The notes under the pieces: model-generated
What the model was told of the DNA's origin: nothing
Databases searched by the model: none
What the model saw: the letters and a program-made list of their open reading frames with translations, nothing else
Shown: positions 1 through 8,532 of the stretch, piece after piece
Numbering within the stretch: position 1 is the first letter of the stretch
How the letters are laid out: each line of letters starts with the position of its first letter
Made by a program: the position numbers and the translations under genes
Assembly (NCBI GenBank): GCA_963719885.1
Contig: CAVRDP010000034.1
Coordinates: forward strand, 248,001 to 312,000
Direction: 5' to 3'
DNA length: 64,000 nt
Source: JANXQG01 sp963719885
GTDB lineage: Bacteria; Planctomycetota; Planctomycetia; Pirellulales; Thermoguttaceae

Positions 1-1
1 C

Positions 2-787
2 CAGTCGATCGAGTTTCGCCAGCACCGCGAGTACACCTTCGGCGACGACCCCCGGCACATCGACTGGAAGCTGTGGGCCAAGCAGGACCGCTACTACGTC
101 AAGCAGTTCGAGGAGGAGACCAACCTCCGCGCCACCTTGCTGGTCGACGTCTCCGGCAGCATGCGCTACGGTTGCGGGGCGATGAACAAATTCGAGTACG
201 GCGCCACCGCGGCCTGCAGCCTGGCCTATCTGCTCTTGCGCCAGCAGGACTCCGTGGGCTGCGTTTCCTTCGACGAGAAAGTGCGGATGGTCGTGCCTTT
301 GCGGGCCAAGCGGAACCACCTGGAATCGATCCTCCAGGCCCTGGAAGTCAGTACGCCAAGGGACAAGACCGACCTGTACCCGATCCTCCGCGAGGTGGCC
401 GAGAGCTTTCCCCGGCGGGGAATGATGGTCCTCGTCTCCGACCTCTTTTCGCCGCGCGACGGTCTCTTCCGCGGGCTGAAGCTGCTCCGCGCGCGGGGGC
501 ACGACGTGATGGTTTTCCATTTGCTGGACGACGACGAATTGGACTTTCCCTTCACCGGGCCGACACGCTTCGAGGGGCTGGAAATTCCCGACATCGTGCG
601 CTGCAACCCCCGCGCCCTGCGCGACGGCTACCTCCAGGCCATGCAGGCTTACTTGGAGGAAGTCAGCCGCGGCTGCACGCGGAACAATGTCGATTACACC
701 CTCTTGCGGACCAGCCAGCCGCTGGATGCCGCACTTGCGGCGTTCTTGAGCAACCGCATGGGGATGCAACACAAGAATAGATCGTAG
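2..787 (+). CDS. DUF58 domain protein, 5' end outside window
   Basis: The frame is open from the first complete codon of the window to TAG at 785-787, so the N-terminus is missing. The visible part begins with the DUF58 signature (EYTFGDDPRHIDWKLWAK), followed by a vWA-like fold with a MIDAS-type DVSGSMR at about residue 46. DUF58 proteins are known to sit beside MoxR AAA+ ATPases and BatA/BatB-type vWA proteins, and the next two genes are of that type, 2 nt and then 0 nt apart. The usual inference is a MoxR-assisted metal-dependent assembly factor acting at the inner membrane; no substrate can be read from the sequence. An ATG at 137 lies inside the conserved domain and is not the real start. 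Confidence 0.9.
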   Translation, partial: QSIEFRQHREYTFGDDPRHIDWKLWAKQDRYYVKQFEEETNLRATLLVDVSGSMRYGCGAMNKFEYGATAACSLAYLLLRQQDSVGCVSFDEKVRMVVPLRAKRNHLESILQALEVSTPRDKTDLYPILREVAESFPRRGMMVLVSDLFSPRDGLFRGLKLLRARGHDVMVFHLLDDDELDFPFTGPTRFEGLEIPDIVRCNPRALRDGYLQAMQAYLEEVSRGCTRNNVDYTLLRTSQPLDAALAAFLSNRMGMQHKNRS

Positions 788-789
788 AA

Positions 790-3103
790 ATGTTTCCTCT
801 GGTTCATCCGTTTTATCCGTTTTTGTGGTTCCTCGCCGCTCCGCTGTTGATCCATCTGATCAACATGCTGCGCCACCAGCGCGTCGAGTGGGCGGCCATG
901 GAATTCCTCCTCCTGAGCCAGAAGAAACACCGCACCTGGGTCATTCTCAAACAACTGCTCCTGCTCCTGTTGCGGATGGCGGCAATCGCCCTGGTGGTGT
1001 TGGCCCTGGCCCAGCCGCTCTTGCCCGACCGCTGGGGCAACTTTCTCGGCGCAGCCGACACATCATATCGTGATCCTGGACGACAGTTTCTCGATGTCCG
1101 AGAAGTTGGGTACCGAGACGGCCTTCGATCAGGCCAAAAGCGCGATCCAGAGGCTGGGTGAGTCGGCGGTCCGCTCCCGCGAGCCGCAAACATTTACGCT
1201 CCTGCGGCTGTCGCGCTGCGGCGGCCGCTATGGCGGAACCCGGCCCGATTTCCAGAAGGAACCGGTCGATGCCGACTTTGCCCAGCGCCTGGCCCAGGCC
1301 TTGAAACCGATCGAGGTCTCGCAGACTGCCGCCGAGCCGCTGCCGGCCTTCGACGCCGTCCAACGCGATTTGCTCGGTGAAAATGCGGGGGAACGGCGGA
1401 TTGTCTATCTCTTTTCCGACTTCCGCACCCGCCAGTGGGACAAGCCCGACGACCTGAAACAACGACTCGCGCAACTCGACGAGAATCACGCCGAGATCCG
1501 CTTGATCGACTGCGTGCAAGAATCCGGCCATCCGAACCTGGCAATCGCGTCGCTGGAGCCGGAGGAAGACATTCGCGCCGCGGGCGTGCAGTGGCGGATG
1601 CGGGTCACCGTGCAGAACTACGGTCCGGCAGCAGTTCGCAACGTGCCCGTCTATTGGTCGGCCGACGGCAAACCGGGCGGAAGCGTTACCATCGCCGCCA
1701 TTCCGCCGGGCCGCTTTGGGCAAAAAGCGTTCTACGTCAACTTCTCGGTCGCCGGTGAGCACTCGATCCAGGCCAACCTCAATGCCGACGCGGTGAATAT
1801 CGATAACCAGCGCTATGCCGTCGTGGACCTGCCGGTCGCTACCCCCGTGCTGCTGGTCGATGGTCAGTCCACGGCGGGAAACGCGAAGCGAATTGCCGAC
1901 GTGCTCACCGCCCGCAAGGGCATTCAGCCGGAAATCGTGCCGCCCGGCTACCTCTCCGCGCCGAAACGGCCGCTCAGCGAATTCGCCATGATCTGCGTGG
2001 CCAACTTCGGCAAGATCGGGCGCTTGGAGGTGGAGGCCTTGGAAAAATACGTCGCCGCCGGCGGGGGCGTGTTCTTTGCCACCGGACCCTTGACCCGCGG
2101 CGAGTATGTAACCCAGGATCTGTATCGCAACGGCAAGGGGTTGTTTCCCGTGCCCTTGGCCGGAGCGGAACGCCTGGTGGTAGATCCGCTGGACAACACT
2201 CCCGACGTGCAGTCCGAGGAGCACTACGTTTTCCGAAATATGGAGCATCGCGTCGAGAACCTGTCGAAGATCTTCGTGCAGCAATATTTTGCCGTGCCGG
2301 GCGATTGGGATGCCAAGCGCGACACGGCCGTGCAGGTGATCATGCGGCTCCGCAACCGTGCGCCGCTGCTGGTTGAAAAGGATTTCGGGGCACCCGGCAC
2401 TCCTGGGGCACCCGGTAATCCGCGGGTACCTGGTAATCCGGGTGGCGGCCGCGTGCTGGCCTTCCTTTCCACCACCTCGACCAGCTCGAGCAAGTGGAAC
2501 AATTGGCCCAGTGCGGAATCCGGTTCATTCGTGGCCTTTGTGCTCAATATGGTCCCGTATCTCTCGCATCGGTTCGGAGCCAGCAACGCCTTGCTGGTGG
2601 GCGAACCGAAGACTATTTCCTTCAGCACTCCACCGTTCGAGCCGGCGGTCCATTTTTCTGGTCCCGCGGGCGATGTCTCGGCGGCCACGATCGAGGCCAC
2701 GGACGGGCACCATGCACCCATGGTCGGCAAGGACCAGCAAAGCGTGACCTACACCAAGACGGAGACGGCCGGTTTCTACAAGGCCCTGCTCACGCAGCCG
2801 TCGCACAAGACGGAAGTTCGCAATTTCGCCGTCAATGTCGATGCGGAGGAAGGTGATTTGCGGGCGCTTACCGGTCCCGACCTGGCCTCGCGGCTTGCGC
2901 CTTTGAAATACGAATTCGAGTACGCCGCAAACTACGATCGGAAGCTCGATGAAACCCAAGGGCGCAATCTGGGCGATTCGTTCCTGCTGCTGCTGGTGAT
3001 CGTGCTCATCTTGGAGCAATGGTTCGCCTGGTCTTGCAGCTACCACGTTTCCTCGCGGATGACCAACCCGTGGAATTCGGGCGTGAAAGGGGGCGTGGCG
3101 TGA
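790..3103 (+). CDS. BatA-like vWA membrane protein, frameshifted near 1050
   Basis: The N-terminal frame from ATG 790 encodes a BatA domain (HPFYPFLWFLAAPLLIHLIN) and a second hydrophobic helix (LLLLLLRMAAIALVVLAL). The vWA part continues in the next frame, starting with HIVILDDSFSMS, whose DxSxS is the MIDAS motif. One base is gained, or two lost, between about 1040 and 1060. After the vWA comes a CARDB-like beta domain, a ThuA/GATase-like segment and a C-terminal helix (SFLLLLVIVLILEQW). The stop overlaps the next start (TGATG). Two in-frame repeat insertions lie in the protein: a Gly/Pro-rich stretch at 2387-2449 and a hairpin copy at 2705-2725. Both halves are well conserved, so an assembly indel is as likely as a real frameshift. 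Confidence 0.82.
2387..2449 (+). repeat. Gly/Pro-coding short hairpin repeats (family B)
   Basis: Three imperfect copies of a GGGCACCCGG-type unit lie back to back, including ACCTGG-TAAT-CCGGGT arms. They are translated as APGTPGAPGNPRVPGNPGGG within the BatA-like protein. The same GGGCACC...GGT architecture recurs at 14005 and 14227. Confidence 0.65.
2705..2725 (-). repeat. Short in-frame hairpin repeat, family A, copy 1 (reverse)
   Basis: This is the family A core in reverse orientation with one change (loop GCAC for GTAC). It is flanked by GGGC and C and is read as GHHAPMVG in the BatA-like protein. Confidence 0.75.
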
Positions 3104-5703
3104 TGATTCCCTCCGCATGGTGGCTGCTGGCGGATGCGCCGAGCAAGACGACATTCGAGTTGGGACGGATCCAGTCGAAATTCGAGTTGGGACGGATCCA
3201 GTCGAACTACGATTGGTGGATCTGTGGCGGCGTGCTGCTGGCGATCCTCGTTCCGCTCGTCTGGATTTACCGCCGGGATACGGGCGAATTGCCCTGGTAT
3301 CTTCGCCTGGGTCTGCCGCTGCTGCGGACATTAGTGTTGATCGGCCTGCTGGTCGTGTATCTCCAGCCGCGATGGCGGAGCGAACGCGAGGAGCATCTCG
3401 ACAGCCGCGTGCTGATGCTGGTCGATACCAGCCTGAGCATGGCCCGCCTCGACCCCGACGTGCCCGGCACACCCGCAAGCGGGTACCCGGCGGGCCAGAC
3501 GCGATTGCAACAGGTGGCCTCCGCACTGGACGATACCGAGTTCCTCTCCCGCCTGCGGAAGAAGCACAAGGTCACGGTCGTGCCCTTCAACAGCGTCTTG
3601 GAAAAGGACCGCCGCGTGGTCTTGCCCATGGAGCGTAAAGCGGCCGATAGCGAAACGGGCGAGGGCGAAACGGGCGACAAGGAACCGTCCGACAGTTCTG
3701 CCGACCATGGGTACATGGTGCCCGCTAGCAAGCCGCCAGTGGCGCCGCCCGCTTGGCGCAAGCAACTCGTGCCTGGCGGCACCGATACCCGCCTTGGTGA
3801 AGCACTGGAGCAACTCTTGCGCGAGGAACGGAGCGCACCGGTTTCCGGAATCGTGCTGGTCAGCGATGGCGGCCTGAACTCCGGCGCATCGCCCGACACG
3901 GCCCTGGAACTCGCCCGCGAGTCGCACATTCCCATCTACACGGTCGGCGTCGGGTCGGAAAAGAAGCCGGTCGATGTCCGCGTGGCGGAATTCAGCGTTC
4001 CTTCCCGGGTCTTTCCCGGCGATCGCTACTCGGTGGAAGGTTCGATCCAGGGCTATGGCATGAAGGGGCAAGCGGTGCGCGTAGAACTCTTGGTCCGCGA
4101 TGGCGCCGAGGCCAGGGACCCTGCCCGCCGCGGCAAGGGAACGCTCCTCGATTCTGCCGAGAAGATTCTTCTCAGCGACGGCGAGGCCGTGCCCGTCAAG
4201 TTCGAGCTGCCGCCTTCGGAAGTGGGGCACCGCGTGCTCTGCCTGCGCGTGAAGGCCCCACGACCCGCAAGCGGGTACCCCAGTTCCGACGCCTCCGACA
4301 AGTTCCTGGAAGGCGCGGTGGACGTCTCCGACCACCAGACGCACGTGCTCCTCCTGGCCGGCGGTCCGATGCGCGATTATCAGTATCTCCGCACGCTGTT
4401 GTTCCGCGATAAATCGGTGAAGGTCGATGTCCTCTTGCAGTCCGGCCAGAGCGGCATGTCGCAGGAGGCCACGAACATCCTCGGCGACTTCCCCGCCTCG
4501 CGGCAAGACATGGCCGACTACGATTGCCTCGTGGCCTTCGATCCCGATTGGAAAGCGCTGAATCCCGAGCAGGTCAAAACGCTCTTCGATTGGGTTGACC
4601 AGGACCATGGCGGCATGATCGTCGTGGCCGGGCCGGTCAACGCGGGCCGTGCCTCCGAGGGTTGGGTCCAAGACCCGGACATGGCCATGATTCGCAGGCT
4701 GTACCCGGTGGAATTCAATCAAGGCGTGGATACGCGGAGCAACGTGACGTACGGTTCGGAGGAACCCTGGCCGTTGGAGTTCACGCGCGAAGGGCTGCAA
4801 GCGGCCTATCTCTGGTTGGGCGACTCGGCCATCGCTTCGCAGGCGACGTGGTCGCAGTTCACTGGCGTTTACAGCTTTTGCCCCGTCCGCGACAAGAAGG
4901 CAGGCGCCACGGTGCTGGCCCGCTTCGGCGATTCGCGCATGGCCGAAGGGGGCGAGCAGCCGATCTACATGGCGGTGCACCGCTACAGTGCGTCGCCGGT
5001 CCTGTACCTGGGCAGTGCCGAGACCTGGCGGCTGCGACGGGTCGATCCGGCGTTGTTCGACCAGTTGTGGACCAAGTGCATCCGTTTCGTGGCCCAGGAG
5101 CACCTCCGCCGGCAGTCGTCCCGCGGTTCGTTATCGATCGATCGCGATCGCTACAACGTGGGCACCGCGGTGGAAGTACGGGCGCAATTGAAAAATTCCC
5201 GCTTGCAACCGCTGACTGCACCGAGCGTGACGCTTTACGTTACCCGCGATGGCATCGATCGGCAGGCGGTGCCGATGCCGGCCGATCCGAGCCGCGTGGG
5301 ACGGTTCGTCGTCGAATTGCCCGTGTTGCGGCCGGGCGAGTACCGCTTGGAGGTGATCGTGCCGGAGTCGGCGGACGAGCGGGTACATCAGAGTTTTCGC
5401 GGCGTGGTGCCCCGGTTGGAAGAGGAGAATCCGCAACGCAACGTGGCCTTGCTGCGGGAAATAGCCGAGAAGTCGGGCGAGCCGCAGCGCAGGGGCGAAT
5501 ACTATGATGACCTGTCGGTGGCCTTCAGCAACACTGCCGCGCCCTCGCTGGTCGACCGGCTGAAGGATGTCAGCCGCACGGAGTCGATTCCGCTGGCCCC
5601 CAAGCCGGAAGAAGAGGAGAAATGGTTAAAATGGATGCTGGTGGCCCTGTGCTGCGTTTTGAGTCTGGAGTGGCTCGTCCGGCGTGTGGTGAAACTGGCC
5701 TGA
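3103..5703 (+). CDS. vWA domain membrane protein (BatB/BatA-type)
   Basis: 866 aa. The start at ATG 3103 is chosen because it overlaps the stop of the preceding gene (TGATG); an in-frame ATG at 3019 lies inside that gene. Two N-terminal membrane helices (around WWICGGVLLAILVPLVWIY and LVLIGLLVVYL) precede a vWA domain with MIDAS DTSLSMA at about residue 108 and a second ligand region SDGG. The middle is beta-rich and resembles a glutamine-amidotransferase-like fold. A C-terminal helix (MLVALCCVLSLEWLV) ends the protein. It probably works with the DUF58 and BatA-like proteins in an envelope complex (inference from operon order). The N-terminus carries an exact-looking 27-bp duplication. Three repeat insertions (3463, 3703, 4263) are read in frame, in segments with no domain match. 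Confidence 0.88.
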   Translation: MIPSAWWLLADAPSKTTFELGRIQSKFELGRIQSNYDWWICGGVLLAILVPLVWIYRRDTGELPWYLRLGLPLLRTLVLIGLLVVYLQPRWRSEREEHLDSRVLMLVDTSLSMARLDPDVPGTPASGYPAGQTRLQQVASALDDTEFLSRLRKKHKVTVVPFNSVLEKDRRVVLPMERKAADSETGEGETGDKEPSDSSADHGYMVPASKPPVAPPAWRKQLVPGGTDTRLGEALEQLLREERSAPVSGIVLVSDGGLNSGASPDTALELARESHIPIYTVGVGSEKKPVDVRVAEFSVPSRVFPGDRYSVEGSIQGYGMKGQAVRVELLVRDGAEARDPARRGKGTLLDSAEKILLSDGEAVPVKFELPPSEVGHRVLCLRVKAPRPASGYPSSDASDKFLEGAVDVSDHQTHVLLLAGGPMRDYQYLRTLLFRDKSVKVDVLLQSGQSGMSQEATNILGDFPASRQDMADYDCLVAFDPDWKALNPEQVKTLFDWVDQDHGGMIVVAGPVNAGRASEGWVQDPDMAMIRRLYPVEFNQGVDTRSNVTYGSEEPWPLEFTREGLQAAYLWLGDSAIASQATWSQFTGVYSFCPVRDKKAGATVLARFGDSRMAEGGEQPIYMAVHRYSASPVLYLGSAETWRLRRVDPALFDQLWTKCIRFVAQEHLRRQSSRGSLSIDRDRYNVGTAVEVRAQLKNSRLQPLTAPSVTLYVTRDGIDRQAVPMPADPSRVGRFVVELPVLRPGEYRLEVIVPESADERVHQSFRGVVPRLEEENPQRNVALLREIAEKSGEPQRRGEYYDDLSVAFSNTAAPSLVDRLKDVSRTESIPLAPKPEEEEKWLKWMLVALCCVLSLEWLVRRVVKLA
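3154..3207 (+). repeat. 27-bp tandem duplication in coding sequence
   Basis: Two adjacent 27-bp units (3154-3180 and 3181-3207) differ only at the last base. They encode FELGRIQSK and FELGRIQSN just before the first membrane helix. This looks like a recent in-frame slippage or duplication. Confidence 0.9.
3463..3496 (+). repeat. Short hairpin repeat, family C, copy 1
   Basis: The arms ACCCGC and GCGGGT are separated by AA and followed by ACCCGGCGGG. The unit is read as PGTPASGYPAG in the vWA protein directly after its MIDAS. The same 18-nt unit recurs at 4263. Confidence 0.6.
3703..3723 (+). repeat. Short in-frame hairpin repeat, family A, copy 2
   Basis: A perfect family A unit with hairpin core ACCATGGGTACATGGT. 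It is read ADHGYMVP inside a Glu/Asp-rich linker of the vWA protein. Confidence 0.85.
4263..4280 (+). repeat. Short hairpin repeat, family C, copy 2
   Basis: This is identical over 18 nt to the unit at 3471-3488, with arms ACCCGC and GCGGGT. It is read RPASGYP. Confidence 0.6.
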
Positions 5704-5706
5704 GCA

Positions 5707-5805
5707 GTAGGGTGGGACAAGCTCGCGTAGCGAGCGCCGGCCCACCGTGATCGAAATAGATAAATGGTGGGCCGGCGCTCGCTACGCGATCTTGTCCCAC
5801 CCTAC
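5707..5805. repeat. Large intergenic palindrome (GTAGGGTGGG family)
   Basis: A 99-nt near-perfect inverted repeat. The left arm starts GTAGGGTGGGACAAG, the right arm ends CTTGTCCCACCCTAC, and an AT-rich loop of about 20 nt separates them. It fills the gap between the vWA gene and the next start. Arms of the same family recur at 8449 and 14801. It would fold strongly in mRNA and may slow or attenuate transcription, but it has no terminal T tract. Confidence 0.9.
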
Positions 5806-5817
5806 AATTACTACAAT

Positions 5818-8445
5818 ATGACAACCCTAGAACACGAATCCCCGCCGCCTTTGCCTCTTGCTATTCGCCAGCAGCTTGACGCCCTGCGCGGAAGATTCGT
5901 CGCTACATCTGGCTGGAAGGTCTGGCGGCGATGGCCGTTTGGCTGGGTGCGGCCTTTTGGGGAAGCCTGGCGATCGACTGGATCTTCGAGCCGCCGCGGC
6001 CGGTGCGGTTGGCCGTGTTGGCTGCGGCCAGCGTGGGCCTGGCCGTGGTGCTCTTCCTGTTCATCCTTCGCCGGGCCTTCGTCCGCTTCAGCAACCGCAA
6101 CATGGCCACGATCCTGGAGCGGCAATTCCCGCAGTTCAACGACAGCCTGCTGACGTCGGTGTCGTTGCTGGATCGTTCGCCACCCGGGAGTACCGGGTAC
6201 CCGGGAGTACCGGCGGGCACCCGGCAACCGGAAGATGCAGTGTTTTCGCCGGGTGCCGGGTCGCCGCCGAGCGGCTTCAATCCGCAGATGCTCGCTCGTA
6301 CCAGCGATCTGGCTAGGCAGCGCACGGTCAACCTGCCGCTTTCGCGAGTGTTCAATCCTATGCCGGTGGTGCGGAAGGTCGTCATCGCGGGAGGACTGGC
6401 CTCGACGATCGGTCTGTTGGCGGTAATGGCCCCTGCGGTGCTTAGCCTCTGGGCCGAGCGGAATCTCCTTCTGGCCAACGCGCGGTGGCCGCGCAAGATC
6501 CGCCTGGAGGCGGTGGGCTTTACCGACGATGGCCGCCACCTCGTGGCCAAGGTGGCCGAGGGTGCGAATTTCGATCTCCGCGTGCGGGCCTTTCGCGGGG
6601 ATACCGAAATACCCGTCATTCCGGAAAAGGTCGAAGTCCGCTACCGCACTGACAGCGGTCGCGACCGCAAGACCATGAAAAACATCGGCCGGCCGGTAAC
6701 TTCCGCCGTCGACCATGGGTACATGGTGCCCGACATGGTGTCCGAAGTGCTTCAGGAATACAGCTACCCGTTTACGGGAGTGCTCTCCTCGCTGCACCTC
6801 GACATTGCCGGCGGCGACGCCCGTCTTGACGACCTGGAGTTGAAGGTCGTTCCCAATCCCATCCTGAGCCTGAAGCTGGTATGTGAATATCCTTCCTACA
6901 TGGAGCGCGGTCCGTTGACGATCGATTCGGTCAGTGGAGCGGTTCCGGTTCGCGTGCCGATCGGCTCGCGCGTAACGATCCACGGTACTGCCACCAAGGC
7001 ACTGGAGGCGGCGTGGATCGACTGTCCCGCGTCGGAGCAGAGCGCGGCTTGGCATCAGCAGTTTCTCGGGGGCGAATTGGGCACCGAACGGAAGGAGTTC
7101 ACCTACACATTCGAACCGTTTCCCGCCCCCACGGCCAAGCAGGCCAATTCCGCTGTAAGGATCGGCCTCAGTGCCGATCCGATGACAACGGAACGCCACG
7201 GAGAGCGTTCCCTACAGGATCCGGCCGTAAAGTCGCCGCACGAGGTTACGCTCCAGTTCACCCTCCGCGATACCGACGGTTTCAAAGCCCGCGACCCAAT
7301 TTTCTTGACCTTGGTGCCCGTGCCCGACGAACCCCCGGAGGTCAAACTCCGCCTGGTCGGCACGCGGGAGCCGGTCGTCACGCCCAAGGGACGGCTACCG
7401 GTGACCGGGACGATCACCGATGACCACGGCCTGGGCAGGGCTTGGTGGGCCTACATCGTCGAGGAGCGAACCCTACCGGCCCGTAACCTGCCGGAGGCAA
7501 GAGCGGCGAAGAAGCCATCCGAAGACCCTTCGCCCAAGTCAGCGGCCCCCCCCAAAGCGCCATTGCAGCGATCGGGCGAAGTGCCATTGGCCGACTTGCC
7601 TAAACATTTGGCAGAGTATGTCGTGAAAGAAGCAGATGTGAAGGCATCCGCGTTAAGCCTGACCACGGGCCAACATTTGACTCTGGCAGTGCGGGCAGCC
7701 GACCTTTGCACGTTCGGCAATGGTCCCAACATCGGCAGCGGCGAGTCATGGCAGTTGGACGTTGTCTCGGAAGATGAACTGGTGACGAGGCTGGAGGCCC
7801 GCGAATTGCTGATAAAACAGCGGTTCGAGGCGATCGTTGACGAAATGACGGAGACGCGGAACCTGTTGTTGAAAATGGACTTTACTCCCCCCGCTAAGGT
7901 GGGAGCTGTGGTCCCCAAGGCCAAGTCGGCGGGTGCCGAGCCGGGCGAGCGTCCCGAGGAAACGCCCAAATTTTCCGCCGACGAACTCAGCAAACGCCGT
8001 TTGGAACGGACCTTGCAAGCGTTGCAGAATTGTCGGAAAAACGCCATGGAAACGGCGGATGTAGCTGCCGCCGTCGAGGAAATCCGTTTACAATTGGATA
8101 ATAACCAGGCGAATAACGAGACGCGAAAAAAGCGAATTGAAATTCAGGTGTTGCAACCGCTGCACGACATCGTCGACCGCATGTTCCCCATTCTGGAACA
8201 GCGTTCTGGTGGCCCTGCAGGCGGTTGTCGACGATCTCTCGGCCGGGCCGGAGCGTCGCGATGCCGCACAAAAGCAGGCCGACCTGATCCTCGCGAAGAT
8301 GCACGACGTACTAGATAGTATGATCAAGGTCGAAGACTTCAACATCAATGTCGTGCAGCGGCTGAAGAAGATCATCAAAGCGCAGAGAGAACTGACGCAA
8401 CGCACGGAAAAGACCGAACAAGAGAGCCTTGGCGATAAGGAATGA
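5818..8445 (+). CDS. DUF4175-like membrane and coiled-coil protein, two frameshifts
   Basis: The start is ATG 5818 (MTTLEHESPPPLPL). The frame changes near 5890, where LRGRF should read LR(R)KIRRYIWLEGLAAM, and shifts back near 8205, where LEQRSGG should read LEQ-VLVALQAVVDD. It then runs to TGA at 8445. Two hydrophobic helices near the N-terminus are followed by a long beta-rich periplasmic region and a C-terminal coiled coil rich in K, E and Q. The architecture resembles DUF4175 proteins, which occur beside MoxR/vWA genes; this is judged from topology and neighbours, not from a diagnostic motif. It carries a Pro/Gly repeat insertion (6181-6230) and a family A hairpin copy (6711-6740). The two frameshifts compensate each other over about 2.3 kb, so sequence error is plausible. 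Confidence 0.75.
6181..6230 (+). repeat. Short hairpin repeat, family C-like cluster
   Basis: Two overlapping ACCCGGGAGTACCGG units, with arms ACCCGG and CCGGGT, are followed by GGGCACCCGG. They are read PGSTGYPGVPAGTRQPE in the DUF4175-like protein. Confidence 0.6.
6711..6740 (+). repeat. Short in-frame hairpin repeat, family A, copy 3 (extended)
   Basis: A perfect family A unit followed by GACATGGTG. It is read VDHGYMVPDMV. The same downstream extension is present on the copy at 29639-29681, so the mobile unit is longer than the 21-nt core. Confidence 0.85.
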
Positions 8446-8448
8446 CCG

Positions 8449-8505
8449 GTAGGGTGGGCTTTAGCCCGCCCGTGAGTTACAAGGGCGGGCTAAAGCCCAC
8501 CCTAC
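8449..8505. repeat. Intergenic palindrome, GTAGGGTGGG family
   Basis: A 57-nt inverted repeat beginning GTAGGGTGGGCTTTAGCCC and ending GGGCTAAAGCCCACCCTAC. It fills the gap between two collinear genes. The outer ten bases are shared with the element at 5707. Confidence 0.9.
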
Positions 8506-8532
8506 ATGCCTTGGTGATAAGGAGTGATCCCC

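Noticed and set aside
1040..1070. Programmed frameshift in the BatA-like gene
   Set aside because: No slippery heptamer or downstream structure was seen, and many other genes in the window have similar breaks, so error or decay is more likely.
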